DNA from: Steinernema hermaphroditum
Lineage: Eukaryota; Nematoda; Chromadorea; Rhabditida; Steinernematidae
DNA length: 64,000 nt
Direction: 5' to 3'
Assembly: GCA_030435675.1 (NCBI GenBank)
Contig: CM059622.1
Span: 13,516,001 to 13,580,000 of the forward strand
A program made the position numbers and the translations under genes. Positions within the stretch are counted from its first letter, which is position 1. Each line of letters begins with the position of its first letter. This document shows positions 11,131 to 21,678 of the stretch, one piece after another. The notes below the pieces were generated by a model that had not been told where the DNA came from, searched no databases, and worked only from the letters and a program-made list of their open reading frames with translations.

Positions 11131-12526
11131 TTAAGGATTAGCGGAAACGCTCCTTCTTCGCGTACCTGTGGAATCGGCCGTCGAATTGCGCAGTCTTATA
11201 GCGAGAGACACAGCGCAGAACGAGGTGTACAAGACGTATGTCAACGTCGGATAGGAGCCGACAACGGTCGTAATGGCGACGTTGGCACCCCAGTCAATTA
11301 CGGTAGCAACCATTGTGGGAACTATAATCACGAAGATTTCCGCCAACATTTGAAATTTCACAAGTTGATTTGCCTAGATTTTACGCTTCAGTCAAGTTGG
11401 ATTATAGTGCATACCTTCTTCAACGACTCATTTGTGACAAACATGTGCGTTGATTTGAGGAAACGGTTCAGCCTCCACAGAAAGAATACAGTAAGCGGTA
11501 CATTGCAGAGTAAGATGCCACTTTTCAACCAGTACATGATGTCAATGGTTCGGTCACTGACGGTCCGACGGAAGTGTTGGACGTCGCCTTCGGGCACAGC
11601 ATTCTTGCCACACTCGTAGACGATCACGTTTCCCACAAAGGCGAACAAGACGAGGCCAGTGGCGAAGATGAGCCAGTTTGTCTTGTACCGTTTGGAATAG
11701 ACGACGGGACGTTCGATGGCCAGGATACGGTCGACCACTGTGCACACGTCGCAGCATACAACGCTTAGGGAGGTGGAGAGCATGAGCGATGCCGCCAGGT
11801 AGATTACTGTATCGCTCCATTGGTCTTCTTTAAAAGAGAAATATATGGAAGGGGACATAGAAGGCGGACAACGAGTAGAAAGGTTAAACATAATACCAAA
11901 ATATGTTTCTTAGGGCATAAAGCCCCTTTCAACCGTTCCCTCAATGAGCTTGGATTTCGACCTTTCCCGGGTTTGGCACTCACTGCCAAGCTCATTTCTG
12001 CGAAACTCCTCGTATAAGTTGTCTACGTCAACTCTCTGTGTCGGGTTAATTTCTTTCGCTACGGTTATGGTCAGACCTACTTGAGCAGTAACAATAATAC
12101 TGTGGCACTTTATCGTTCTCGGAGTCTGATGTGGTTGGTGCTGCCCACTAAATACGTTCAAGAGAGCCGCCTGAGCTCAGAAGTGAGTTTGGGGACGGTT
12201 GAAAGCCAGCTCATTCTAGAAAGGGCGGTCCAAATCTCAGGAACACAGTTGAAATCCCAAAGGATATGGTTAAAAGCTTATGCATTTCAAAGAGTTTCTC
12301 AAAATTGCTCACGATTGAAGATCAATATCATGTTGAGTGTATACGCAGTCGAGCAGACGTTGTAAACGAGATGTACGATTACGGTAAGACGAAGCATTCC
12401 GTACTGCTTAGTATTAGACTGGTTCACAGCGAAAATAAAAATGAGATTTCGGATATTGGCGGCGATAGAGAAGACTCCGAAAGCGATGGTCAGCCAATAG
12501 ATTATCAGTTTAGAGAGGGCGGACAT
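11131..12526 (-). CDS. nematode seven-transmembrane chemoreceptor-like GPCR, three exons
   Basis: On the minus strand the exons are 12313-12526, 11415-11827 and 11131-11373. Phases agree and give 289 aa. Exon 1 carries two hydrophobic helices (LIIYWLTIAFGVFSIAANI; YGMLRLTVIVHLVYNV). Exon 2 carries helices 3-5, including a DRILAIERP motif after helix 3, in place of the DRY of rhodopsin-type receptors, and YWLKSGILLCNVPLTVFFLW. Exon 3 carries helices 6 and 7. The junctions are C/AA (phase 1) and AAG/GCA (phase 0), with 485- and 41-bp introns. The protein should sit in the plasma membrane, probably of sensory neurons, by analogy with nematode serpentine receptors. The exact family cannot be fixed by eye. 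It is slightly short at both tails but all seven helices can be counted. Confidence 0.75.
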
Positions 12527-13939
12527 GTGGCTCTACTTCTGCTTAGATGATATCAGCACAGAACTACTCTGAAAACGGCTTGTGGTTTTATTGTTTACCG
12601 AAAGCATTTCGGAAGAAATTCTATGAACGACCAGCCACTGAACGTCCAAGTTCCGCGACCCGCATATATATGGGAAATAACACCTGGTATAGCGCCGGAC
12701 TTCAATAGCGAATGGCATTGGAATTCAGGTGAAAAATAGAGGTAACGATTCGCTGGACACAGCGATTAGGATCGTGAAGTTGAGAACAACTTCTCTCAGA
12801 ATGATCTTAGAGTAAACAGTTAGGATAAGTTAGATTCGCGAAATACGATTACCTGCAAGGAACTCATGGCTTCAGGTAGTCGAAAGCTGTAAACATCTGG
12901 AGCCACTTCAACGAATTCAGAGAACTCCCAGTCCAATCATTAACTGGTTTATATTTAATGCCTGTCGTTAGCATAGAAAAATTTTTGAACTAAGGGTGTT
13001 CCTACGGTGAAAGACATGAATCGCCAATAAATTTACTAACCACGACACTGTGACAAATCTTTCGCGAAGCAGCTGTTCGATATTACGTCTATTTGTTCTG
13101 CGAAACATGAGCTGTGGTGTTCTGGACAAAGGACAAGGTTCACCTGAAGTTTATTCGTTTGTAGTTATAAACAGCTGGAATATGGAATCTTAATGATAGC
13201 CCAAAAAGGGGGAGGAAATGTCCTGTTCTATTTGTCTGCTAGTTGCCTAAGTAAGGAATCGTCGAAAGTGTCCGGGGAGTTGAAATGTACGGTTAAATAC
13301 ATATATCGATGTAACTCTGACAACAACAAATTTCAACTCGTATTTTGGCGAACATCTCTACAGGCTCTCTTATGACTAGAATCACTGAAGATCTGAAATG
13401 GATTGACTGACCCGTTGACTGCCGAGACAAATGGGATGTCTGATCCAGAGATGCCGACGTGTCCGAAAACAAGTCCAGACTCGTTGGTCCGGACTCTAGC
13501 AAAGACCTAGCTGATGTCCAATCTGAGCCGTCGGGGAATCGATCTACAGTGCCACTCAAGGATTGTCATTGACTGAGGTAAGTGAACATAAAATCGCTTG
13601 TAGTCAATATTTCAGCAGATGGCTTGGTCACCAATAATGGTAATCCGAGACATTGACCTGGTTGCCAATAAACGACCCATTTTTGTTCTCATTGGCCGGT
13701 TTGACCGTCGGTGAATCGAAATTGGATTGGATTGGAAGACAAACTGTCCGAACCATAAATCCGAATCTGACACTTCGGGTAATCCGAAACCGAAGACCGA
13801 TAGGAGACAGATTTATTTAATTCCTAGTGGCAAATCTAGTGGAAAAAACCTGACAATAGTTTAGTTCAAGAAAATCGGTTTCGAACCTCCATTCAGCATT
13901 TATTAACAGCTATGTATTCCCGCAGAGAAAAGCAGATAC
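12527..13939. other. intergenic, no gene recognised
   Basis: The open frames are short and overlap on both strands. The part 13620-13800 is rich in recurring CCGAA/CCGAAT words without forming a clean tandem repeat. No tRNA, transposase or splice-supported exon was found. Confidence 0.4.
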
Positions 13940-14869
13940 TTAAGAAAACAACACAACTAACTCGTCCGTCTCGGCCAGGAAATCCAACTCGGCCACTTGC
14001 TCACCTTTTTCTTCACACTCGAAAAAGACATAAACGTTGTGTTTGTCGTCCGCTATCAATTCTGATTTAATCTTGTAGGCCTGCGACGACACACGAAGTT
14101 CCGACCGATACAAGAATAGGTGCTCCTTTTCGATATATTCGCATTCTTCTTCTGAACAAAGTTCCAGATCGCCTTTAAGTTCCATGGCGACGACTCGACA
14201 GTCGGCAACGAAAAGCGCCTTCTTTCCAGTCATTTTTTCACGGTTCTCTTCCCAAATTTTGAAAATGTCCTCAGGAGCCACGCAGTCTTCAAGTGTCAGC
14301 GTCTTGAACTGTTTTTGACATAGGACGATTTTAATAAGATCCATCTCCTTTGAAAGCAGAGGAACATCGCAATCCAGTTCTAGCCATCGTAGGCGCCCTC
14401 TTTCTACGAGGCTCTTACAAAAGTCAAGAGCGGCATCCTCGAGCTTTTCGGCGATGCATAGTCGAGTCAATTTTGGGAGTGCCAGGGCCCACTTCATCCA
14501 CGCTGGGCTGATTGTGGAACATTCGAGAATCAACTCGTAATCTGCATGGCGATTTTGTATCCTATCGCGAAACTCTTTGCTGACTTTGTCGTTCGTATCG
14601 CGTAGAGTGATGCAGACGGTGTTCGTGTACTTCTTGGACACAGGTTGGGACATTTCAGCGCATTTCTCTGTACGTTCGTTCGAGAAGAAGTAGAGCTCTT
14701 CGTTTATGATCAGATTATTCTCAATTTCCAGTTCGTGATCATGATGATTCCCATAAAACAATTTTGCAACCATTCCGAATGTGCCTGAGAGTTCTTGAGC
14801 CGTGCACATCGTTCCCATCATGAACACAGGGAATAGCTGGTCATAGAAATTTGCTGGTAGGCTGTTCAT
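13940..14869 (-). CDS. F-box-like protein of a nematode-expanded family (paralog 2)
   Basis: This is a single-exon minus-strand frame of 309 aa from the ATG at 14869, where MNSLPANFYDQLFPVF has the family's usual MxxLPxxF opening; the frame itself extends to 14911. Residues 1-40 are F-box-like. The rest alternates Leu-rich segments (for example LTRLCIAEKLEDAALDFCKS and LRWLELDCDVPL) that look like degenerate leucine-rich repeats. It ends in an acidic tail. The role in an SCF ubiquitin ligase is an inference from the F-box-like start. There is no membrane segment. It shares strand and plan with the frame at 9.1 kb, from which it is separated by the chemoreceptor gene. Confidence 0.62.
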   Translation of the reverse strand: MNSLPANFYDQLFPVFMMGTMCTAQELSGTFGMVAKLFYGNHHDHELEIENNLIINEELYFFSNERTEKCAEMSQPVSKKYTNTVCITLRDTNDKVSKEFRDRIQNRHADYELILECSTISPAWMKWALALPKLTRLCIAEKLEDAALDFCKSLVERGRLRWLELDCDVPLLSKEMDLIKIVLCQKQFKTLTLEDCVAPEDIFKIWEENREKMTGKKALFVADCRVVAMELKGDLELCSEEECEYIEKEHLFLYRSELRVSSQAYKIKSELIADDKHNVYVFFECEEKGEQVAELDFLAETDELVVLFS

Positions 14870-14984
14870 TGGCGAATTCGAAAATAACACACTGATTGAA
14901 CGATATGTCACAATTGATAAACGGTAACAATGCTATTTCATGGAGGTGTGAAACGAAAGTGCGTCGTTTTTAAAGGAGATGGTC

Positions 14985-15065
14985 TTTGTGATGTCCGACG
15001 CCAGGTATCAGGCTGCGTGAGTCATCTTGAAGGTCGCCGACGCTTTGAGGACACCAGCGTCGAAC
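14985..15065 (-). repeat. dispersed repeat family, copy 2 (partial)
   Basis: The blocks GATGTCCGACGCCAGG and GCCGACGCTTTGAGGACACC also occur at 19460-19510 and 10390-10415. Only the end portion of the repeat is present. It lies about 160 bp left of the Gypsy element insertion. Confidence 0.45.
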
Positions 15066-15223
15066 ATGCAACTACTGGCCCAGGAACTCATCTCTTCGAC
15101 GCCAAACGCCGCGAGTTTCACCGCTGTTTCTGTACGACATTAGCGCTACGCTAACGAGGAAGCTGCAAGTGATCTCTAGGCGTCCCCTATCGGATTTTAG
15201 GCGTCCCCTCCCGTCACGATGTC

Positions 15224-15491
15224 TGTTATGTATGAACATGTGACATTCATACTTGTTCAATTGGTTGTGTCCCGCCACGCTGTCTGCACGCACTGTAGCC
15301 TACAACAGTGCGTGCGCCCAATTGTCTGTCTGCCTCTTCCCTGTCTTGTTAGCATTATCTCTGTATGCCTAACGTGCCGTGTGTTTATTGTTGCGTGTTT
15401 ATTGTTATATAAAGGTTTAATTACCCAAGTTTGAGGTACCCCCATTGTTCTCCCTCCTGCTCAGACGCTAGGCGAGGTTGAGAACATAACA
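15224..15491 (+). repeat. 5' LTR of the Gypsy-type element
   Basis: The 268-bp repeat starts TGTTATGTATGAACATG and ends GAACATAACA. It has a TATATAAAGG-like core promoter near 15408 followed by TTTAATTACCC. It matches the 3' LTR at 18908-19175 over its full length with a few substitutions, for example GTTC against TTTC near 15255. Confidence 0.93.
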
Positions 15492-15830
15492 ACTGGCGAT
15501 CAGATCTGAAGAACTTGCGGAAACCCCACGCCAACTGCGAAGCCCAGCCTTCCGAAGCTCGTCAACCGCCGCAAATCGCCAACCTAACAACTGGCGATCA
15601 GATCGAAAAACTCGTGCAACTCAGACGTCCACCGCGAAGCCAAGCCTTCCGAAGCCTCGTCAACTGCCGAGAACTCAGCAACCGGATCAGACAAACCGAT
15701 CAACGCGCGCCGCAGCAGCCGCCGATCAGATCCGAAGAACCGCACAATCAAGACGTCAACCGCGAAGCCAAGCCTTCCGACGCCCGTCAACTGCCGTTCA
15801 TCAAGAAACCCCTCAGACAATTAAACCAAG
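15492..15830 (+). repeat. leader with imperfect tandem repeats including the PBS-like site
   Basis: ACTGGCGATCAGATC directly after the 5' LTR is the primer-binding-site position. The block TAACAACTGGCGATCAGATC occurs again at about 15587. Related units (GCGAAGCCAAGCCTTCCGA and similar) recur three times up to 15785. So the LTR end plus PBS-like sequence has been copied into the leader. Confidence 0.7.
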
Positions 15831-16773
15831 ATGGAAGCACTTTTGGAGCGCATGGTCGCGAGCATGGAGCTACAAAACGCCCGCATGGAGCAGCAAAATG
15901 CCCGCATGGAGCAGCAAGATGCCCGCATGGAGCAACTGATGAAGAAGCTCGCCATCGAGCCGAACATCGAGCCGTGCAGCCAACCAAACGTGTCCGCGCA
16001 AACAGCACGTCTTGAAGAACTCGCCCAAGCTGTTCAGACGTTCCACTATGATCCGGAAGAGGATCAAACGTTTCCTAACTGGTGGGATCGTTATGGCGAC
16101 ATATTCGAGAAGGACGCCGCTCACTGGACAGACGACGCCCGAAGCCGCCTACTACTCCGCAAATTGGACGAACAAGCGTACCAGCGCTTGACACACGTCA
16201 TCGCGCCCGTCAAGCCGAAGGACATGGTGTTCAATGCTCTAGTGGACAAGCTGAAAGAGATCTTCGCCGCAACTGAGACGCTATTCAACATCCGTCACAA
16301 CATCTTACGGACCAAGCGTAAACACTCAGAAGATGTCGCAACTTATGGAGCTCGCACCAACCACCTGTCTCAGAAGTTCCAATTCCAGACCATGGAGGAA
16401 GACGAGTTCAAGTGCCTACTCTTCGTCTCCGGACTTAGCAACCCTGGTGATGAACAGCTGCGCACTGTCGCGCTAAAGAAGATGTCTCAAGATCCTGCAC
16501 TCAAGCTTATGGATCTCGTCAAGGAATGCAGCCGCGTCCAAACCATCAACATGGACAAGAAGCTCATTGCCGACAAGCCCACTGTTACTCACAAGGGAAG
16601 TACACAACATGACCCCCGCCGATTTCGCTGAAATTTGGTGCACTGATAGATCTTGGGGAGAGTAGTAACCGTGCAAAAAATTAGCTGCCCATACCGGGTA
16701 GATTTCGAGAAAAATGCAGGTCTAAATTGGCTATCGGGGTTATAGCCTTCCGATGTAAGCACAAAATCTGTAT

Positions 16774-16841
16774 GCGTGTGGTCGAGGGGTAAGGCTCCCG
16801 ATTGCCAGATTTCGGATCCGGGTTCGAATCCCAGAGGAAGC
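16774..16841 (+). other. tRNA-like Pol III promoter in the left arm of the palindrome
   Basis: There is an A-box-like TGGTCGAGGGG (16779-16789), a perfect B-box GGTTCGAATCC (16821-16831) and a run of seven T at 16844-16850. The D and T arms can be drawn, but the acceptor stem does not pair and the anticodon arm is irregular. It is therefore tRNA-derived and not a working tRNA. Confidence 0.65.
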
Positions 16842-17562
16842 TGTTTTTTTATTTTTCCTTTTTGTGTTGTGCGGGGTACATATCTTACACTTTCATAGCT
16901 TTGCAGATTCTAAAACACTTTATTGTTGAAGTAACACATGATCAAATAACAACACTGTTAAGATATCCACAGTGAATACATAGAGAAAACGGTTAAACAT
17001 CTAGAATGAAGCACCTTACACACAACAATGTTCTTCGATAACGAAATGAATGAGGCAGAAATACAACGTGCAGTGAGCGCAGCGGATATGAGAGCCGCTC
17101 TCACACACAGAACATTTTTCGAAACCCTCGAAATTAAAGCAGAAATTTTCCGGGGTTTGGAAATCCGCGGGTCACTGGTCATAAGTCCGGAGGTCGAGTG
17201 CACTGCGTGAATAAACCTATATCCCGGAAAAACCCGCGGATTTCCAAACCCCGGAAAATTTCTGCTTTAATTTTGAGGGTTTCGAAAAATGTTCTGTGTG
17301 TGAGAGCGGCTCTCATATCCGCTGCGCTCACTGCACGTTGTATTTCTGCCTCATTCATTTCGTTATCGAAGAACATTGTTGTGTGTAAGGTGCTTCATTC
17401 TAGATGTTTAACCGTTTTCTCTATGTATTCACTGTGGATATCTTAACAGTGTTGTTATTTGATCATGTGTTACTTCAACAATAAAGTGTTTTAGAATCTG
17501 CAAAGCTATGAAAGTGTAAGATATGTACCCCGCACAACACAAAAAGGAAAAATAAAAAAACA

Positions 17563-17630
17563 GCTTCCTCTGGGATTCGAACCCGGATCCGAAATCTGGC
17601 AATCGGGAGCCTTACCCCTCGACCACACGC
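17563..17630 (-). other. tRNA-like Pol III promoter in the right arm of the palindrome
   Basis: This is the mirror copy of the tRNA-like element in the left arm, with the same A-box, B-box and T-run on the minus strand. Transcription from both would converge outward to inward through the arms in opposite directions. The two copies differ by one base just before the A-box. Confidence 0.65.
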
Positions 17631-18907
17631 ACACAGATTTTGTGCTTACATCGGAAGGCTATAACCCCGATAGCCAATTTAGACCTGCATTTTTCTCGAA
17701 ATCTACCCGGTATGGGCAGCTAATTTTTTGCACGGTTACTACTCTCCCCAAGATCTATCAGTGCACCAAATTTCAGCGAAATCGGCGGGGGTCATGTTGT
17801 GTACTTCCCTTGTCAGACGTTCGCCGTGGACAAGAGCCAACCGACCAAGCACGCCTCTTGGACGCACCAATGCTGGAACTGCAAGGGTGACCACCACTCA
17901 CGCAAGTGTACCGAACCCCCAGCAAGATGTCCGCAATGTCATCAGAAGGGCCATTTGCAGGAATTCTGCAACAAAGCGAAGAAAACCGCTGGCAGAACGG
18001 TCAACAGCGTCCTCGTCTCAGCTACAACCGGACCAACCGCCACCGCCGCAGCCGGCCGCGCTTATGCCACCGTCAAGATCAACGAACGCAACATTCGTTT
18101 GCTGGTGGATACTGCAGCTGACATCACCGTCATCGCACCTCAGACGTGGAAGTCATTGGGATCACCGCCATTGGACAAGCCCAACGTCGTCGCGAAGACC
18201 TCAACCGGTGAACAGCGCAGCCTGAAAGGATTCTTCAAGTGCGACTACCAACTTGGATCCGCTAAGACGCAGCATGGTTACTGCTACGTTTGGAAAGAAG
18301 CCGAAGGTGCCGATCTAATGGGCCTTCCCTGGCTGAAACAAGTTGGATTCCTGGACTACCTGCATCAAGCCATCAAGAAGATGCAAGATAGTAGGGGAGG
18401 GGAACGTGTGAAGAACGCAACCCGGCAGCGCCTAGCAACCGCTCAGCCTCAGACGAAAAAGGAATCAAGCAGCCGCCAGAAGAAGAAGACCAAGTCCAAA
18501 GACCAGTCGTGGAAGGATCCGAAGTATCCTCTCCTGAAGCCGCACCGCCGACTGGATGGGAATCACACTTCGCAAGCACCGAAGAAGATGCCCAAGGCCA
18601 AGAAAGAAGATCTGTCGAGGAAGGATCAACCGCATCCACTCCAGAAGCCGCGCCGCCGCCGCCAGCTCAGACGACAGGATCGTGGCCGCTCGTCACAGAC
18701 GACGAACAACGAAGAACCTCAGACGACAGCGCAAGTCACCGCGTTCTTCATCCCGCCGACGCCTACGGATACCAGGACCGGGCCGGGAAGACAGGAGCCG
18801 ATCGAAGAACCGTCGCAACTAGCCGCCGAAGACTGCTCCTGTGAGATCTTCTGTCGTCATTGTATGTAGTACTTGTCATGTCTAAAGGACTTGTCAAGTG
18901 GGGGAGG

Positions 18908-19175
18908 TGTTATGTATGAACATGTGACATTCATACTTTTTCAATTGGTTGTGTCCCGCCACGCTGTCTGCACGCACTGTAGCCTACAACAGTGCGTGCG
19001 CCCAATTGTCTGTCTGCCTCTTCCCTGTCTTGTTAGCATTATCTCTGTATGCCTAACGTGCAGTGTGTTTATTGTTGCGTGTTTATTGTTATATAAAGGT
19101 TTAATTACCCAAGTTTGAGGTACCCCCATTGTTCTCCCTCCTGCTCAGACGCTAGGCGAGGTTGAGAACATAACA
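18908..19175 (+). repeat. 3' LTR of the Gypsy-type element
   Basis: The 268-bp repeat is paired with 15224-15491. It is preceded by a polypurine tract and followed by the second copy of the ATGTC target duplication. Confidence 0.93.
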
Positions 19176-19344
19176 ATGTCGAACTACTGTTCGTCGAACT
19201 CGTAGGCCATCGACTAGGTGGCGTTCTACATTTCCTCTAACTCGTGGAGCTTCGAACAGGCGTCGCACTTTAACGGCTTTATGCCGTGATATCCTCTGTG
19301 TTTGGTATCAATTTGTTATTATGCATGTTAAAAGTCTTATGCCG

Positions 19345-19510
19345 GGGTCTCACTCGTGTCACGGTGGCGAGCGGTCGGTCCCTTAGTTGCTCACTGAGCG
19401 TGCAGTCGTTTGGGACAATTGGGTCACCCGGAAGCCGTAGTCCCACCACCGCGGACAACAAGATGTCCGACGCCAGGAATCCGGCTGCGTGAGAAGTCAC
19501 CCTGAGGACG
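19345..19510 (-). repeat. dispersed repeat family, copy 3
   Basis: It contains GGGTCACCCGGAAGCCGTAG and TGCTCACTGAGCGTGCA blocks in the same order as the copy at 10.3 kb, followed by GATGTCCGACGCCAGG as at 14.99 kb. It is one of the better-preserved copies. The flanks 19176-19344 and 19511-19698 hold nothing else recognisable. Confidence 0.55.
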
Positions 19511-19744
19511 CCGAAATTCTATACAAAATGCTTGAAGTTCTGTTCGAAATGTCCTCCTTTGATGCACGATTTTGGAGATTCTTCTTCCGGAGACTTCCGG
19601 CGCAATTTCCTTCAAAGCGGTCTTCTGAGTGCGCTTCGGAGAATCCATACTAGCGTGGCTTGTAGCGCAGATTTTTTGCTCTAGGACGGACTAAGCTGTT
19701 GTAAAGGGAGCAAGTCGACGGGATTACGGTAGTTTCCCAGGCAG

Positions 19745-20935
19745 AGGTGCTAACATCAGCCCCAGTCCTCAGATTCCCTAGAGAGGATGCGCAGTACTAC
19801 ATTTTCGTGGACGCAAGTACGGTAGCAAGAGGCGCCCTTAATTTACGGCTGTTTCACGGAGTTACTAACAGACAACGCTACCATTTTTACATCACAATTT
19901 TTCAAATATTTTTGTGAACTCCTGGAAATAGACAAAATCTATCCTGGAAATAGACAAAATCTATTCGACACCGTATCACCATCGAGGAAATGGAGCAGTT
20001 GAACGCTCTTTTCGGACGTTCAACTTGATGCTTCGAAAAGCGATGCAAAACAGCACCTCCGACATCGACGAATTGCTACCGTATACCCAGTGTTTACAAC
20101 ACCTCCATTTCGAGCGTTACGCACGAAACACCATACATCCTTGTATTCGGGAGAGAGCCCATAATGGCGCTAGACAAAGTTCTCAACCCTCGATCACACG
20201 AAACATTCAACAACGAACAGATTGAGGAATTCAGAGAAACACTGTTCATGAACCTCAGAGAAAACGCCGAGACCGACCGCCAAAAAACGGAAAGAAAAAT
20301 ACGACGAATCAGCCTCAGAGACTACGATAAAAATTGGCGATCGAGTTTGATTGCACAATGAAGTGCAAAAACCCGGAGTGTCCCGAAAATTCATGCTCCC
20401 GTGGGTCGGCCAGTTCAGAGTAATCGAGATCAATGACCCATATGCGGTAATCATAACCTGTAAAAGTCCCCAAAGTTTACGAGTTTACGAGTTTATTTCT
20501 CGTATCAAATGTTTACGCCTTGCGAGACGTCATATATATGCACAAGAAACACATTATCACTCCGTAGTCGCCGGTCTTCTTCTGACTTCGGCACATCAGA
20601 GAGGCGAAGAGCTGATTCCGGAGACGGTGGAGCACAGCAAACCCATCTTCAGCTCAGGTGGCGGCGCGGACGTCGAAAGTCCCCAAAGCAAGCCAAAAAA
20701 GAAATCTTATGAGGCCTTGGGCCCTGTATGTACTTCTCGCCAGATGTCTCCCTTGGACTGTGATCTATTACAAAAAGCGAAAGCTCAAGACGTCGATGGA
20801 AGATGCGGCTTTGATCATAAACAGAGATTAACGCCAGAACGAACAACGCGGGACGTGCCGCAGCCAAAACATCGCTACAGTTTACGATCCCACAGTGCCG
20901 GCGCCCCTCCCAAAAGCGACAGCGGCATTTAAACG
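19745..20935 (+). pseudogene. RNase H and integrase remnant of a Gypsy-type pol
   Basis: The frames, broken by several stops and shifts, show an RNase H opening (FPREDAQYYIFVDAS then ARGALNLR). An integrase core tail follows, with YHHRGNGAVERSFRTFN, which keeps the catalytic Glu context. The integrase C-terminal GPY-like region comes next (LPWVGQFRVIEINDPYAVI), ending in a basic tail with RYSLRSHSAG. A 21-bp direct duplication sits at about 19922-19963. It is non-functional. Confidence 0.8.
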
Positions 20936-20989
20936 GCACACAAACGACGCCGCCGGACTCTCGATTTACACGATTTATCTTCCCGAATC

Positions 20990-21230
20990 AACGGCTTACG
21001 CCGTGCAGGACGTCTCATAAATGCACAAAGAAGAACAAAGTCACACCGTAGCCGCAGATTTTCTTCTGGTTTCGGTGGAGCAGACGAATCCGAAGAGAAT
21101 CCATCAGTATGCGCGGGCGTCGAAGTCGTGAAGAGTTGATTCCGGAAGAGGCGCGGCGGCGGAGAACAGCGAACGGAACGGAGGGGCATCTTCGGTTCGG
21201 CTGGCGGCGCGGACTTCGGAGTTGCAACGC
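20990..21230 (+). repeat. second copy of the pol C-terminal segment 20500-20690
   Basis: The order ACGCC...GACGTC...ATATGCACAA / CACTCCGTAGTCGCCGG...CTTCTTCTG / GATTCCGGA / GGTGGCGGCGCGGAC at 20500-20670 recurs, diverged, at 20990-21225. A related block is also present at 27190-27300. So a piece of this pol end has been duplicated locally and elsewhere. Confidence 0.55.
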
Positions 21231-21269
21231 TTCTTCGGCTTCTCTGGCGCGGGTAGAGTCGGGCAGTCA

Positions 21270-21445
21270 TGACGAGCTTCTTGGCGAGACGGTGGAACTA
21301 CGGCTCCCTGGTGTTCCAGGCCTTCTGGGAGCCGGGGCGATCATTGCGCCAACAGCGACGGCCGAGAACGACCGCTCACTTAACTCATTCGGCTCAGACA
21401 GCCTCAGAGAGAGAGCGAGTGGACGACCCGACCGATCGCTGGGGG
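21270..21445 (+). repeat. dispersed repeat family, copy 4
   Basis: It contains GGTGGAACTACGGCTCCCTG and a flank with GAGAGAGAGCGAGTGGACGA-like words, the plus-orientation counterpart of the copies at 10.3 and 19.4 kb. It follows directly on the duplicated pol-end segment, which links the repeat family to this element. Confidence 0.5.
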
Positions 21446-21678
21446 CACAAATGAAAGACCTAGACGGACTCTCTTTTTACTTTATTTGCTCCATTACTAT
21501 TCTCGCGCCTTCTGTCCACCTCGACGAGCGCATCAAGCTATCGTTTTTTTCTTTCTTCTATTCCTTGCGGTTCACTCCTTATTCTGCTCCGGATTTTTGC
21601 ACCCACGATTCGTAATCATTCCGAAACAGCGCGTTTTCAAACACTCGTACCCTACTGAAGACACCTTATTTTAGACCA

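Larger units (their letters stand above)
16592..17812. mobile_element. Tc4/Tc5-like fold-back (palindromic) DNA transposon
   Basis: Two 580-bp arms (16592-17171 and 17233-17812) are almost perfect reverse complements. I see about two mismatches, for example near 16772 and 17130. They flank a 61-bp centre. The ends read CAAGGGAAG...CTTCCCTTG and are flanked by a TCA duplication (16589-16591 and 17813-17815). The empty site would be CTCAG, which fits the CTNAG target with TNA duplication known for the nematode Tc4 and Tc5 transposons. The long-arm, short-centre plan also recalls Tc4. No transposase frame is present. Each arm carries a short frame starting MFFDNEMNEAEIQRA and a tRNA-like Pol III promoter. 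Confidence 0.88.
15831..18869 (+). pseudogene. gag-protease frame of the Gypsy-type element, split by an insertion
   Basis: The 5' part (15831-16591) starts with a coiled-coil of near-identical repeats of MEQQNAR and continues into a gag capsid-like segment with FPNWWDRYGD and LLRKLDEQAY. The 3' part (17816-18869) opens just before two CCHC-type knuckles (CWNCKGDHHSRKC and CPQCHQKGHLQEFC). A retropepsin-like LLVDTAADITVI follows, where the usual DTG/DSG is DTA, and then a basic, Pro-rich tail ending at TGTAG, 18867-18869. The reading frame on both sides of the insertion is the same once the inserted element and one 3-bp duplication are discounted, so the insertion is what breaks it. Polymerase domains are absent. 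Confidence 0.85.
15224..19175 (+). mobile_element. non-autonomous Gypsy-type LTR retrotransposon (gag-PR only)
   Basis: The element has 268-bp LTRs (TG...CA) with only a few differences and a perfect 5-bp target duplication ATGTC at 15219-15223 and 19176-19180. A polypurine tract AAGTGGGGGAGG abuts the 3' LTR. Inside are a leader, gag, two CCHC knuckles and a retropepsin-like segment. Reverse transcriptase, RNase H and integrase are missing, and a short basic Pro-rich tail follows directly. It would need enzymes from a full-length relative. The gag is further interrupted by a 1,221-bp palindromic DNA element. The total span is 3,952 bp, or about 2.7 kb without the insertion and its duplicated bases. 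Confidence 0.93.

Noticed and set aside
16774..16841. Functional tRNA gene in the palindrome
   Set aside because: A- and B-boxes and terminator are good, but the acceptor stem does not pair and the anticodon arm is irregular, so it is called tRNA-like only.
16958..17446. 81-82 codon frames on each arm of the palindrome as transposase remnants
   Set aside because: They are reverse-strand readings of the same arm sequence, identical because of the palindrome, and show no DDE or DNA-binding motif.
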